Assembly: GCA_023249255.1 (NCBI GenBank)
Contig: JAHFCY010000010.1
Location: 1-28,801, forward strand
Direction of reading: 5' to 3'
DNA from: Candidatus Lindowiibacteriota bacterium
GTDB lineage: Bacteria > Lindowbacteria > 2-12-FULL-62-27
Length of the DNA: 28,801 bases
Position numbers and translations under genes: made by a program. Positions 7,252 to 15,140 of the stretch are shown here, piece by piece; position 1 is the first letter of the stretch; the number at the start of each line of letters is the position of its first letter. The notes beneath the pieces are model-generated. The model was not told the origin of the DNA, did no database searches, and was given only the letters and a program-made list of their open reading frames with translations.

Positions 7252-8631
7252 ATGTCACTTCTTGCCAGACTGAAAGGAGGCCAGCCCGAGGCCAAGCCGA
7301 CTGCCGAGGCGATTGGTCCGGCCGAACCCGCGCCGGCCGCCGAGGCGGCTGCGCCCCAGCAGGATCCGTTCAAGACCCATCTTCATCACCGGCTGATCGA
7401 AAAATTTCAGAAGGAACAGATGGACGGACCGAAGATGAACAACCGGGAATTCATGCGGGGAAAAATCGCGGCCGAAGTCAGCGCGCTGATTGAACAGCAG
7501 AAGAAAACATTCACGCCAAACCAGGTAACGGTGCTGGTCGACGAAATGGTCAACGAGATGGTGGGGTTGAGCATTCTCGAGCCGCTCCTGAAGGATGACG
7601 CCATTTCGGAAATCATGACGGTCGGGCCGGATTTGATCTACATCGAACAAAAAGGCCGGCTGACCAAGAGCGGCCTGCGATTTCGGGACAACGATCACCT
7701 GATGCACGTCATCGAACGAATCGTCACGCCGCTGGGCCGGCGTATCGACGAAAACAGTCCCATGGTTGACGCCCGCCTGCCCGACGGATCGCGCGTCAAC
7801 GCGGTCATTCCGCCCGTGGCTTTAAAAGGCGCCGCTCTGACGATCCGGAAATTTTCAAAAAAGAAGCTGGATATCGAGGATATGATTCGATTCGGCACGG
7901 TTGACGAGCGGATGGCGAAGTTTCTCAATTACGCCGTGAAAGGCAAGCTGAACATCGTCGTGTCCGGCGGCACCGGCTCCGGAAAAACAACGACGCTCAA
8001 TATCCTCTCCTCCTTCATTCCCAACGACGACCGCGTGGTCACCATCGAAGACGCCGCGGAACTGCGGCTCTCGCAGGAACACGTGGTGTCGCTGGAAACC
8101 AAGCCGGCCCGCAGCGCGGACGGCGTGTCGGTCACCATTCGCGATCTCGTCAAAAATGCCCTGCGCATGCGGCCCGACCGAATCGTCGTCGGCGAGTGCC
8201 GGGGCGGCGAGGCGCTCGACATGCTTCAGGCCATGAACACGGGCCATGACGGATCGCTCACCACCGGCCACGCCAATTCGCCGCGCGACATGCTGGCACG
8301 TCTCGAAACGATGGTTCTCATGGCCGGGATGGATCTTCCCGTCCACGCCATCCGGGCCCAGATCGCCGGCGCGGTCGACATGATCGTTCAGCAGAGCCGG
8401 CTCAAAGGCGGAACCCGCAAGATCACAAAGTTGACGGAGGTGCAGGGCATGGAGGGCGACACGATCATCCTTCAGGACATTTTTGAATACGTCCAGACCG
8501 GATTCGACAACCAGGGCCACATTCAGGGCTACTTCTCGGCCACCGGACTCATTCCGAAATTCGTGGACAAAATCGAAACGCAGGGAATCAAAATCGATTA
8601 CAGCATATTCGAGAAAGAGAAAAAATCATGA
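7252..8631 (+). CDS. cpaF: Tad pilus motor ATPase CpaF/TadA (459 aa)
   Basis: This is a VirB11-type secretion ATPase. An Ala/Pro-rich linker (about 10-38) precedes the N-terminal domain. The core contains Walker [10 protein letters not shown] (239-247), the Asp box TIEDAAEL (264-271), the Walker B region [12 protein letters not shown] (310-321) and the His box [16 protein letters not shown] (331-346). All catalytic elements are intact. The protein forms a cytoplasmic hexamer that powers pilin polymerisation through TadB/TadC. ATG 7252 lies 6 bp after cpaE without a strong Shine-Dalgarno, so translation is probably coupled. Its stop overlaps the cpaB start (ATGA). Confidence 0.96.
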   Translation: MSLLARLKGGQPEAKPTAEAIGPAEPAPAAEAAAPQQDPFKTHLHHRLIEKFQKEQMDGPKMNNREFMRGKIAAEVSALIEQQKKTFTPNQVTVLVDEMVNEMVGLSILEPLLKDDAISEIMTVGPDLIYIEQKGRLTKSGLRFRDNDHLMHVIERIVTPLGRRIDENSPMVDARLPDGSRVNAVIPPVALKGAALTIRKFSKKKLDIEDMIRFGTVDERMAKFLNYAVKGKLNIVVSGGTGSGKTTTLNILSSFIPNDDRVVTIEDAAELRLSQEHVVSLETKPARSADGVSVTIRDLVKNALRMRPDRIVVGECRGGEALDMLQAMNTGHDGSLTTGHANSPRDMLARLETMVLMAGMDLPVHAIRAQIAGAVDMIVQQSRLKGGTRKITKLTEVQGMEGDTIILQDIFEYVQTGFDNQGHIQGYFSATGLIPKFVDKIETQGIKIDYSIFEKEKKS

Positions 8632-9434
8632 TCAACAAAAAAGCCGTCCTCATCGCGTTGTTGGTGAGTTTTGCGGCCGCCTGGATCGCCTATGCCGTAT
8701 TGAAAGGCGGAATCTCCATGCCCTTCTTGCGCGCCAAGCCTTCGGAGGGGAGGGAGATTCTTGTCGCGGCAACCGATATACTGCAGCGGCAGGCGCTCTC
8801 GGAAGTCATGTTCGTGCGGCAGATGGTTCCACTGACTCTGTACAATCAGAACATGGTCTCGCAGTTCGATCCCAAAACCGCCTATTACGCCGCCTCTCCC
8901 ATCGCCCGGGGCGAAATTCTCTACGCCGACAAACTCGGGCTTGTCGATCAGGAGCCCGAATTGTCGTACATGGTCGACTGGACCCAGGGGTGCGTCAGCA
9001 TCAACGTCAACGCCGCGTCGGGCGTTTCGGGACTGATCAAACCAGGCGATTACGTGGACGTGTATGCGACGTTCACGTTTCCGAAGGATGAAGTGGAAGC
9101 CAAACCGGTGAGTGAACGGGTCTACAACATGACCAAACGGATTTTGGCGGGCTTGAGAGTCGTCGCGACGGATATCGAAGCGCTTCAGCCGGTCATCGGA
9201 GGTCCGACTATTAACCGGGTGCGCACGCCGGGCGACGTCAAGCGGGTCACGCTTGCGGCAAGTACATCCGACATCGAAAAACTCATTTTGGCCTACAACA
9301 AGGCTGAAATTCATCTTGCGCTGATCAGCGACGCCATCATCAAAAAGAACGAAAAAATGAAATACGACACCGGACACATCAAGATCGAGTGCGTCCGTGG
9401 CGAGCAATCCGAAGAGGTTTACGTCGAGCGCTAA
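8628..9434 (+). CDS. cpaB: Tad pilus assembly protein CpaB/RcpC (268 aa)
   Basis: One N-terminal signal-anchor helix (about 5-25) is followed by a SAF-like domain (about 44-110, with ILVAATDILQRQALSEVMFV and SPIARGEILYADKL). The RcpC/CpaB domain follows with VSINVNAASGVSGLIKPGDYVDVYATF, the most recognisable stretch of the family. CpaB is a periplasmic partner of the secretin. The start overlaps the cpaF stop by 4 bp. In most tad loci cpaB stands before cpaC, so its place after cpaF is unusual. All conserved segments are present and the reading frame is intact. Confidence 0.92.
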   Translation: MINKKAVLIALLVSFAAAWIAYAVLKGGISMPFLRAKPSEGREILVAATDILQRQALSEVMFVRQMVPLTLYNQNMVSQFDPKTAYYAASPIARGEILYADKLGLVDQEPELSYMVDWTQGCVSINVNAASGVSGLIKPGDYVDVYATFTFPKDEVEAKPVSERVYNMTKRILAGLRVVATDIEALQPVIGGPTINRVRTPGDVKRVTLAASTSDIEKLILAYNKAEIHLALISDAIIKKNEKMKYDTGHIKIECVRGEQSEEVYVER

Positions 9435-9443
9435 TTCGAATAC

Positions 9444-10394
9444 ATGGAAATCCTGGTATTCCTGCTCGCACCGGTTCTGGTCGTCACCGTCGTCTGGATC
9501 ATTCTGCGCCAGCGCGAATCCGGCCCCTTGAAACGTCTGGGACGCTATGTCCACACCGCCGCGGCGCATACGATATCGAAAAAAAAGACGGGAGACATTT
9601 ACGCAAAGCTGGACCAGAGGATGGACAAGGTCCCCGTGCTCAAGACGGCCTTCAACGCCATTGACCGGACGTTGACCGTGGCGAACGTGCCGGTGAAAAC
9701 TTCGGAATTTCTAATCAGCATTCTGGTGCTGATGGTCATTTCGCTTATTGTCCAGATTTATTTGTCGGGCGGCGCGGGTCCAGCAAGTCTCGCCGCCATT
9801 ATCGGATCGCTTGTCATGCCGTTCGTCTTCCTGAATCTCTACATTCATCTCCGGCTGTCAAAAATGCGGAAACAGCTCAAACTCTGCATTTCCCTGCTCG
9901 CAAACAACATGAAAGCCGGCAACAGTTTTATTCAGGCCATGCGCAGCGTCGCGGGCGACCTCGATGAACCTCTGGCCGGCGAGTTTAAAATGCTTCTCAA
10001 CGAAAACGGTCTTGGCCTCCCCATCGAGGACGCGTTGAACAACATGGCCAGGCGCGTTCCCTGCAGTGAAATGCAGGCGCTGGTGCGCGGCGTGATTCTC
10101 CAACAGCAGACCGGCTCGAACCTCGTCCATATCCTGAACACCATTTTTCAGACGCTCCAGGACCGGGAGGAAATGCGCAACAAAATCAGTGTGCTGACGA
10201 TTCAGGGTAAAATTTCCGGCGTCGTCTGCATCTCGGTTCCGTTTTTCATGTACCTGCTCATGAGCAAGGCCCAGCAGGGTTACTCGGACGTCATGTTGAA
10301 CACTCAATCGGGTCATTATCTGCTTATCGCCTGCGCCTTTTTGATGGTCCTTGGATCAACCCTGATTTACAAAATCGTTTCGTTCAAATTTTAA
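9444..10394 (+). CDS. tadB: Tad pilus inner-membrane platform protein TadB (316 aa)
   Basis: A T2SSF-type protein. It has one N-terminal helix (about 2-20), a pair of helices around 87-135, the cytoplasmic GspF-like domain (about 150-262, with LKLCISLLANNMKAGNSFIQ and EMQALVRGVILQQQTGSNL) and two C-terminal helices. Length and layout are typical of TadB. With TadC it forms the inner-membrane platform that couples the CpaF motor to pilin. It starts 9 bp after cpaB. The gene preceding tadC is conventionally tadB, and order is the main reason for choosing TadB over TadC. Confidence 0.92.
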   Translation: MEILVFLLAPVLVVTVVWIILRQRESGPLKRLGRYVHTAAAHTISKKKTGDIYAKLDQRMDKVPVLKTAFNAIDRTLTVANVPVKTSEFLISILVLMVISLIVQIYLSGGAGPASLAAIIGSLVMPFVFLNLYIHLRLSKMRKQLKLCISLLANNMKAGNSFIQAMRSVAGDLDEPLAGEFKMLLNENGLGLPIEDALNNMARRVPCSEMQALVRGVILQQQTGSNLVHILNTIFQTLQDREEMRNKISVLTIQGKISGVVCISVPFFMYLLMSKAQQGYSDVMLNTQSGHYLLIACAFLMVLGSTLIYKIVSFKF

Positions 10395-10479
10395 GCCATG
10401 CCCCCGTCACTCTCTCGCACCGGATGCATACATCCGTGGTATTCATCCGATGCGGCTCCGGGGACTATACATCCCTGAT

Positions 10480-11409
10480 ATGGAATTCACGATTGCCGCC
10501 TGGATTTTCATCGCTGTTTTTTCCGGCGTCACGATTGTCAGCGTCGTGGAGGAACGCCAGAAAGCGGACATCGCATCCCGATTTTCCAGGTACCTCTCCT
10601 TCCATGAGGGCCCCCGGAAGGAGCGCATCAACACGACGTTTCAGCAGAGAATCATCCAGCCGGTATTGGACAAAATGCAGGCGGTGATCTCGACCCGCAT
10701 TTCGGATACCATGAACCAGAAAATTCGACAGAGAATCCTGAACGCCGGTTATCCCCTCCGGATGACCGCGGAGGAATTTTTGATCAAGAATATCTGCGTC
10801 GTCCTGCTGGCGACAGGGGGCGTGGCCGGATGCTGTTTTTTGTATTTTCATCTCGACGCGGGCCGCGGATTGTACATGACATTCATGGGCGCCTTTGTAT
10901 TCGGCGTGGCGGCGAAGTACGCGCTGGAGGCCCGCATCACGAAACGCAAGGCGGCCATCGAACGGGAACTTCCGGAAATCCTCGACTATCTTCAGGTCGG
11001 CGTTCAGGCCGGATTGAGCATCGACAATGCGATTGACCGGATCGTCGGCGAATCGTCCAACAAGCAGATCATGGCCTACGAATTCAAAATTTATCTGCAT
11101 GACATTAAAATGGGCCTCCCGCGCGCGCAGGCTCTTCAACAGCTCTACTACCGCACGCAGTCCAAATCCGTCAAGAATTTTTCCGATGGGATCATCCAAT
11201 CCGTGAAAACCGGAATGGCTCTGGGCGACGTTCTGCAGGTCATTCGCCGGGACATCTATGACGCGATCCGGACGGAAGCCGAAAAGAGGGCGGTCAAGGC
11301 CCCCGTGGTCATGATGATCCCGCTCATCCTGTTCATCTTTCCCACCGTCTTTCTCATCACCGTCGGGCCGACGATCCTGATCATGATACAAGAAATGAAG
11401 AAGTTTTAG
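10480..11409 (+). CDS. tadC: Tad pilus inner-membrane platform protein TadC (309 aa)
   Basis: The second T2SSF-type protein, with an N-terminal helix (about 3-20), central helices (about 100-150), a GspF-like domain with ELPEILDYLQVGVQAGLSID and SKSVKNFSDGIIQSVKTG, and a C-terminal helix pair ending LITVGPTILIMIQEMKKF. ELPEILDYLQV-type sequence and the gene order point to TadC. Two ATGs are possible. ATG 10480 gives a protein that begins like TadB directly at the first helix (MEFTIAAWIF); ATG 10450 adds ten residues. Neither has a good Shine-Dalgarno. This is the last recognisable tad gene. No tadD or peptidase follows. Confidence 0.9.
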   Translation: MEFTIAAWIFIAVFSGVTIVSVVEERQKADIASRFSRYLSFHEGPRKERINTTFQQRIIQPVLDKMQAVISTRISDTMNQKIRQRILNAGYPLRMTAEEFLIKNICVVLLATGGVAGCCFLYFHLDAGRGLYMTFMGAFVFGVAAKYALEARITKRKAAIERELPEILDYLQVGVQAGLSIDNAIDRIVGESSNKQIMAYEFKIYLHDIKMGLPRAQALQQLYYRTQSKSVKNFSDGIIQSVKTGMALGDVLQVIRRDIYDAIRTEAEKRAVKAPVVMMIPLILFIFPTVFLITVGPTILIMIQEMKKF

Positions 11410-11425
11410 CCGCTTCAATGATGAA

Positions 11426-11491
11426 GGCTCAATGTTCAACTCTCAATGCTCAATGCTCAAGTTTTCAAACTTGAAAATTGAGAGTTGAGCC
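11426..11491 (+). repeat. Heptad tandem repeat folding into a long imperfect hairpin
   Basis: Five 7-bp units of CTCAATG type run from 11428 to 11462 (CTCAATG, TTCAACT, CTCAATG, CTCAATG, CTCAAGT) and are followed by partly complementary TTGAG units. The whole 66 bp can fold: GGCTCAA pairs with TTGAGCC at the ends, CAACTCTCAAT with ATTGAGAGTTG inside, and CAAGTTT with AAACTTG at the tip. It separates the tad locus from the DUF192 gene and has no T-run. It could reduce read-through or simply be a slippage-grown repeat. Confidence 0.6.
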
Positions 11492-11863
11492 TTGGTCCCC
11501 AACAATTACGATTTGCCCGGCGTCACCATCACAGTCCGGCGAGCGGACGGATTCTTTGCGCGACTTGGGGGCCTGATGTTCGAACGTCCGATCGGCCCCG
11601 ATGTCAGTTTGTGGATCAACCCCTGCCGCGGCATCCACACGTTCTTTATGCGGTTTTCGATCGACGTGATTTTCCTGAACCGCGATCTGAAAGTCGTAAA
11701 ACTTTACCCGAATCGGCAGCCGAACCATCTTGGCCCTTTTTGCCGCGGCGCCGAGTCCGTCCTGGAGTGCGAGGCAGGCTTCATCGCCCGAACCGGCATC
11801 ACGACAGACCACATGCTGGAATTTGACGCGGATCGCACCGCCGCAAGGCTTCGAAGATGTTAG
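11492..11863 (+). CDS. DUF192 family protein (123 aa)
   Basis: The sequence holds the DUF192 (COG1430) hallmarks: a GLMFERP-like segment near residue 28, then HTFFMRFSIDVIFLNRDLKVV, which is the family core, and a C-terminal ESVLECEAGFIARTGI strand pair. The family consists of small beta-rich proteins of unknown function, often with a signal peptide; none is obvious here. A stop codon lies immediately upstream in frame and the next ATG is 28 codons in, inside the conserved region, so TTG 11492 is the likely start despite a poor RBS. It begins at the foot of the heptad hairpin. Its end overlaps the next gene by 7 bp. Confidence 0.8.
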   Translation: MVPNNYDLPGVTITVRRADGFFARLGGLMFERPIGPDVSLWINPCRGIHTFFMRFSIDVIFLNRDLKVVKLYPNRQPNHLGPFCRGAESVLECEAGFIARTGITTDHMLEFDADRTAARLRRC

Positions 11864-12282
11864 GCGTTTTCCGGCGTCCGCGCAGTCCCGGAACGACCTG
11901 CCTGTATCTTCTGCTCGCCTGCCTCTTCATTTTTTATGCCACCGTCCCCTGTTCCCCGCATGTTCAGGCGTGGTACATGCAAAAGTTTCATCCGGGACGC
12001 ATGCCCTTTCTCGTCTGGGCGCCGATGCAGCTTGTGCCGTCCATGTACAGCTTTGAAAATCGGTTGGAAATCAAATCGAGCCGGGGAAATTCGACTGTCT
12101 GGACGAATCACTATCCGATGCATTTCCTGTTTTTCCGGTTTGACCGATCCGTTATGAAAGCGGGCGGACCGTACGATGTGGAACTAATTTCCCAATACCG
12201 GGATGTGATTCTCAAAACCCGCTATCGTGTGCTGTGGTCTGGCAATGCGTTTGATGTGACGCGTTCCGTGGATGGAGAATAG
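11857..12282 (+). CDS. Small secreted or membrane-anchored hypothetical protein (141 aa)
   Basis: No family is recognised. The N-terminus has basic residues, then a hydrophobic stretch (CLYLLLACLFIFYATVP, about 16-32) consistent with a signal peptide or anchor. The remainder looks like a small beta-rich extracytoplasmic domain rich in aromatic residues (SMYSFENRLEIKSSRG, HYPMHFLFFRFDRSV, TRYRVLWSGNAFDVTRSVDG). ATG 11857 overlaps the DUF192 stop by 7 bp and its own end overlaps the next start by 11 bp, so the three genes form a coupled unit. This protein may be a partner of the membrane protein that follows. Confidence 0.65.
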   Translation: MLGVFRRPRSPGTTCLYLLLACLFIFYATVPCSPHVQAWYMQKFHPGRMPFLVWAPMQLVPSMYSFENRLEIKSSRGNSTVWTNHYPMHFLFFRFDRSVMKAGGPYDVELISQYRDVILKTRYRVLWSGNAFDVTRSVDGE

Positions 12283-13039
12283 CCCAACGAGAGCGTTTCG
12301 GCTCTTCACCATGTTCTGGCTTGCCGGCTGGTACTTGAAGGCGTGGCTTTTCGTCGTTTATCTGTACAGAGTGATCGAAACCGAACCCTGGTCATTTGAT
12401 TTCTTTCCCCCCATTTTTCGTTCGCCCGCAACCGCCCAATTGTTTTATGCTCTGCCGATGCTGGCCGGCGGCATTTTTTTGACCCGGAATATTGCCTATT
12501 ATCGGTTCAGCGCATGGATCATGATTCTATCTTCAGCTGTTCTGGCCGTGCATCAAGACACCCATAATGACGCGACGTTTGTCACGTCGTTCTGGTCGGG
12601 AGTGTGGGCGCTGTGGTTGATCAGCCAAGCCGACGAGCCAGCCGCGGTTCTATCCGTTCATGCGAAGACTTTGGCGGCGCTGATCGTCGGAATGATTTTT
12701 GCCGGCGGATTCGTTGGAAAATTGACGTGGCAGTATTGGAATGGAACTGCTCTGACCCATATTTTCGGCGCGTATGAGGCCGGCATGTTGGCGGAGTGGA
12801 TCAAACATTTGCCGGTGTCGGAACACGCTACGACCTTTCGCGCTCTGTCGCGGATGTTAATCGTCTGCGAAGGGTTACTGTCCCTGTCGCCATTTTTCCC
12901 CTGTCAATTTTTGGTATGCGCCTGCGTGCCGCTCCTGCTCGCCTTCGCGCTGACCAACACCATCTGGATTTATTCGGTTTTGATGTGCCTGATCGGGATG
13001 GTTTTTGCCACGCGGCTTATTGATTCGGAAATTCGATAA
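12272..13039 (+). CDS. Polytopic membrane protein, function unknown (255 aa)
   Basis: About seven to eight hydrophobic helices span most of the protein, starting at residue 11. Between helices three and four is AVHQDTHNDATFVTSFWSG, with two histidines and acidic residues at a membrane boundary. The overall look is reminiscent of HTTM / vitamin-K-carboxylase-like membrane proteins, but I see no diagnostic motif and do not assign it. It overlaps the preceding small secreted protein gene by 11 bp, so they are probably co-translated. It converges with tRNA-Gln, with only 8 bp between. Confidence 0.65.
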   Translation: MENSPTRAFRLFTMFWLAGWYLKAWLFVVYLYRVIETEPWSFDFFPPIFRSPATAQLFYALPMLAGGIFLTRNIAYYRFSAWIMILSSAVLAVHQDTHNDATFVTSFWSGVWALWLISQADEPAAVLSVHAKTLAALIVGMIFAGGFVGKLTWQYWNGTALTHIFGAYEAGMLAEWIKHLPVSEHATTFRALSRMLIVCEGLLSLSPFFPCQFLVCACVPLLLAFALTNTIWIYSVLMCLIGMVFATRLIDSEIR

Positions 13040-13047
13040 ATTTTAAA

Positions 13048-13119
13048 CTGGGGCGCCAGGATTCGAACCTGGGAATGGTAGCTCCAAAGGCTACTGCCTT
13101 ACCGCTTGGCGACGCCCCA
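13048..13119 (-). tRNA. tRNA-Gln (anticodon UUG)
   Basis: Reading the minus strand gives a complete cloverleaf. The acceptor TGGGGCG pairs with CGCCCCA. The D arm is GCC-AAGCGGTAA-GGC. The anticodon stem GTAGC/GCTAC encloses loop CTTTGGA with anticodon TTG. The T arm is CCAGG-TTCGAAT-CCTGG, and the discriminator base is G. The body closely matches bacterial tRNA-Gln. CCA is not encoded and must be added. It lies 15 bp after the HNH gene on the same strand, so it may be the last element of a long transcript and be released by processing. No integrase or att-like duplication is next to it. Confidence 0.95.
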
Positions 13120-13134
13120 ATCCGGCTGACGGAT

Positions 13135-13815
13135 TTATTGTTGTTTTAAGGCGCGGGAGATCGGCGGCAGGGCGACGACTTTGACGGCGGAGGGAGAAAT
13201 CGGTTTGCCCCGGCTGTTCAAAAGATAATCAAGCCAGCCGAGCTGTCGGGCGCGGTCGAACGATACGACGACGGACGGCACATACTCCGGCTCGTAGGGC
13301 TCCCACAACAACTTCAATCCAAGTTCCCAGTGGAACCGGTTGCCTTTTTTTGCGTTGCAGGGCCGGCAGGACGCCACCGTATTCTGCCAGGAATTCCAAG
13401 GGGCGTAGACATTCTGAAGGCGCGACGCCGGAACCTCATAGGGCCGCCGCAAATCACGCGGACACTCATACCACCGGGACCGGGGAACGATGTGATCGCA
13501 GTCCAGATCGTCGATCCGCCGGCGCGTGCCGCACCACGCGCACGTCTGGTCGTCGCGGTAGAGAACCTTGAGCCTGGACCATGCGGGATTGGACGGCATG
13601 CCGGAAAACCCGACAAGACGGATGACCCGGGGCAGAGGAAATCTCAAAAACTGCGATCGAATCGGCTCGTTTTCCTCACCCGAGATGATATCCGCCTTCT
13701 GCGTTACGACGAGGCACAGAGCCTCGAAGGCTTTAACAATCGAAACCGGCAGATACGCGCTGTTGAGAACCAGAGCGGGCTGCAGGAGAACCGGAGGCAT
13801 CATCTGTGTCTGCAT
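13135..13815 (-). CDS. HNH endonuclease (226 aa)
   Basis: The N-terminal part (VLNSAYLPVSIVKAFEALCLV, then PLPRVIRLVGF) is the usual lead-in of stand-alone HNH_5/McrA-like proteins. The nuclease module has CAWC (zinc), DLDCDHIVPRSR (the DH of the motif), WQNTVASC (central Asn) and CRPCNAKKGN (second zinc pair and terminal Asn/Lys). About 25 extra residues separate PRSR from WQNTV, whereas I remember the two being nearly adjacent in typical members. Such proteins are common chromosomal nucleases of mostly unknown role. It sits 43 bp after spoVG and just before tRNA-Gln. Start at 13815 is approximate; ATG codons at residues 5 and 6 are alternatives. Confidence 0.88.
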   Translation of the reverse strand: MQTQMMPPVLLQPALVLNSAYLPVSIVKAFEALCLVVTQKADIISGEENEPIRSQFLRFPLPRVIRLVGFSGMPSNPAWSRLKVLYRDDQTCAWCGTRRRIDDLDCDHIVPRSRWYECPRDLRRPYEVPASRLQNVYAPWNSWQNTVASCRPCNAKKGNRFHWELGLKLLWEPYEPEYVPSVVVSFDRARQLGWLDYLLNSRGKPISPSAVKVVALPPISRALKQQ

Positions 13816-13858
13816 AGAAGGACAGTCTACCGTGCCGGCCGGAGACTTTCAAGAGATA

Positions 13859-14179
13859 TCAGGCGGCGGGGGGCATGGGATTCGGCGGATGCGGCGCCAC
13901 GGAAATGAATTTTTTGTATTCGGCCAGAACGGCCTGCTCGACTTTCCGGCGGGTCGCCAGATTCAACGGATGCGCAACATCCTTTACTTCCCCGTCCTTG
14001 GTCTTGCGTGACGGCATCATCACTCCAAGACCGCGGATCGTGTCGACGATGCGAATGTTGTGGACCGCGAAAGCCTGATCAAATGTGATCGACGCCCACG
14101 CGAGAAGATTCTCCTTCGCGTTGGGATCCATCTCCCGGTTGACTTTCTTGATGCGAACCTCCGTGACTTCCACGAGCAT
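13859..14179 (-). CDS. spoVG: SpoVG family regulator (106 aa)
   Basis: The product begins MLVEVTEVRIKKVN and contains AWASITFDQAFAVHNIRIVD followed by GLGVMMPSRKTKDGEVKDVAHPLN, the full SpoVG core. SpoVG proteins are small nucleic-acid-binding regulators found far beyond spore formers; the name does not imply sporulation. ATG 14179 is preferred over the upstream one at 14215 because the family starts here and GGGGTGAG stands right before it. The gene follows ispE with a 37-bp gap, an arrangement seen in several bacterial groups. The C-terminus ends in a Pro-rich tail (APHPPNPMPPAA). Confidence 0.93.
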   Translation of the reverse strand: MLVEVTEVRIKKVNREMDPNAKENLLAWASITFDQAFAVHNIRIVDTIRGLGVMMPSRKTKDGEVKDVAHPLNLATRRKVEQAVLAEYKKFISVAPHPPNPMPPAA

Positions 14180-14216
14180 CTCACCCCCTTGACACACATC
14201 CCGCATATCCCGCAAT

Positions 14217-15119
14217 CTATCGCATCACATCCACTCCCCGGCGCGCGAATCGCGCCTCGATACCCGCGGCACGACCGGCCGCTGATTGAATGATCTTCAA
14301 GTCTACACCCGTTTTCGGAATGACAAAAAACGCCGAGCCACTTCCGCTCATCGCCGAATATCCCAGAGGCGACAGGCGGTCCGCCAACTGCGCCATTTCT
14401 CCATGCGCAAGGCACGCCTGCGATTGAAAATCATTCGGGCACTGCGGCGGTGTTAGTTTGTGATGAATTCCCCAATCCACTGCTTTAAGGCTATGGGCAG
14501 AAACGGCCTTTGTCAAGTTTTTCCGGCGGGGAAGTCGGTCAAGGGCATCGTAGGCCTCTTTTGTGGAAATCCGGATATTCGGCAAGACAAGGAAAACACG
14601 GTATGCCGGAAACGGACGACGCCTGAGAAGGCATTCGCCAAGACCCCGGCCCAGGGCGGTGCCGCCCGTCAAACAAAAAGGAACATCGGCGCCGACCTCG
14701 CGGGCGATGGCCGCGCGCGAGCACCGCAACGCGCGGACACCGAGTAGCTGCGCCGCGCCGATCAGAAATGCGGCCGCGTCAGCGCTGCCGCCGCCCAGGC
14801 CTGAACCATGCGGAATTTTTTTATGCAGAGTCACTTCCCAGCGGTCATCCCGCGCCTCGGGATGTCGCCGGCAAAAATAGGCGTAGGCCTTGGAAATGGT
14901 GTTGCGCGAGTCGGCCGGAACCGTCGGATCGTCCACGTCGATCCGAAGGCCGCCCGCGGACTGTCCTGTCCGGCGGCGAATGCACAGATGATCGGCCGTT
15001 GAAATGGATTGAAACAGCGTGACGATGCCGTGGTATCCGTCCCGTCGGCGCGGACCAACACGTAACAAAAGATTGATTTTGGCATGCGCGCGAAGGTGCA
15101 GAACGCCGTCCTGTTTCAT
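14217..15119 (-). CDS. ispE: 4-diphosphocytidyl-2-C-methyl-D-erythritol kinase (300 aa)
   Basis: A GHMP-family kinase of the MEP isoprenoid pathway that phosphorylates CDP-methylerythritol with ATP. Visible hallmarks are AHAKINLLLRV near the start (catalytic Lys), DGYHGIVTLFQ, the ATP-binding loop IPHGSGLGGGSADAAA (102-117), VGADVPFCLTGG (catalytic Asp) and the C-terminal MSGSGSAFF loop. Length is normal. ATG 15119 has GGAG about 8 nt upstream and matches the family start; a TTG at 15140 would add seven residues. It follows the TPR lipoprotein with a 21-bp gap and precedes spoVG. Confidence 0.95.
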   Translation of the reverse strand: MKQDGVLHLRAHAKINLLLRVGPRRRDGYHGIVTLFQSISTADHLCIRRRTGQSAGGLRIDVDDPTVPADSRNTISKAYAYFCRRHPEARDDRWEVTLHKKIPHGSGLGGGSADAAAFLIGAAQLLGVRALRCSRAAIAREVGADVPFCLTGGTALGRGLGECLLRRRPFPAYRVFLVLPNIRISTKEAYDALDRLPRRKNLTKAVSAHSLKAVDWGIHHKLTPPQCPNDFQSQACLAHGEMAQLADRLSPLGYSAMSGSGSAFFVIPKTGVDLKIIQSAAGRAAGIEARFARRGVDVMR

Positions 15120-15140
15120 TCCGAATACTCCGGCAGGCAA

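Noticed and set aside
8598-9569. 323-codon minus-strand frame
   Set aside because: Antisense to cpaB and the start of tadB; no domain features.
10465-11439. 324-codon minus-strand frame
   Set aside because: Antisense to tadC; Asp/His-rich shadow translation without family likeness.
13048-13119. tRNA-Gln as an integration (att) site
   Set aside because: No integrase, no duplicated tRNA 3' end and no change in gene content around it.
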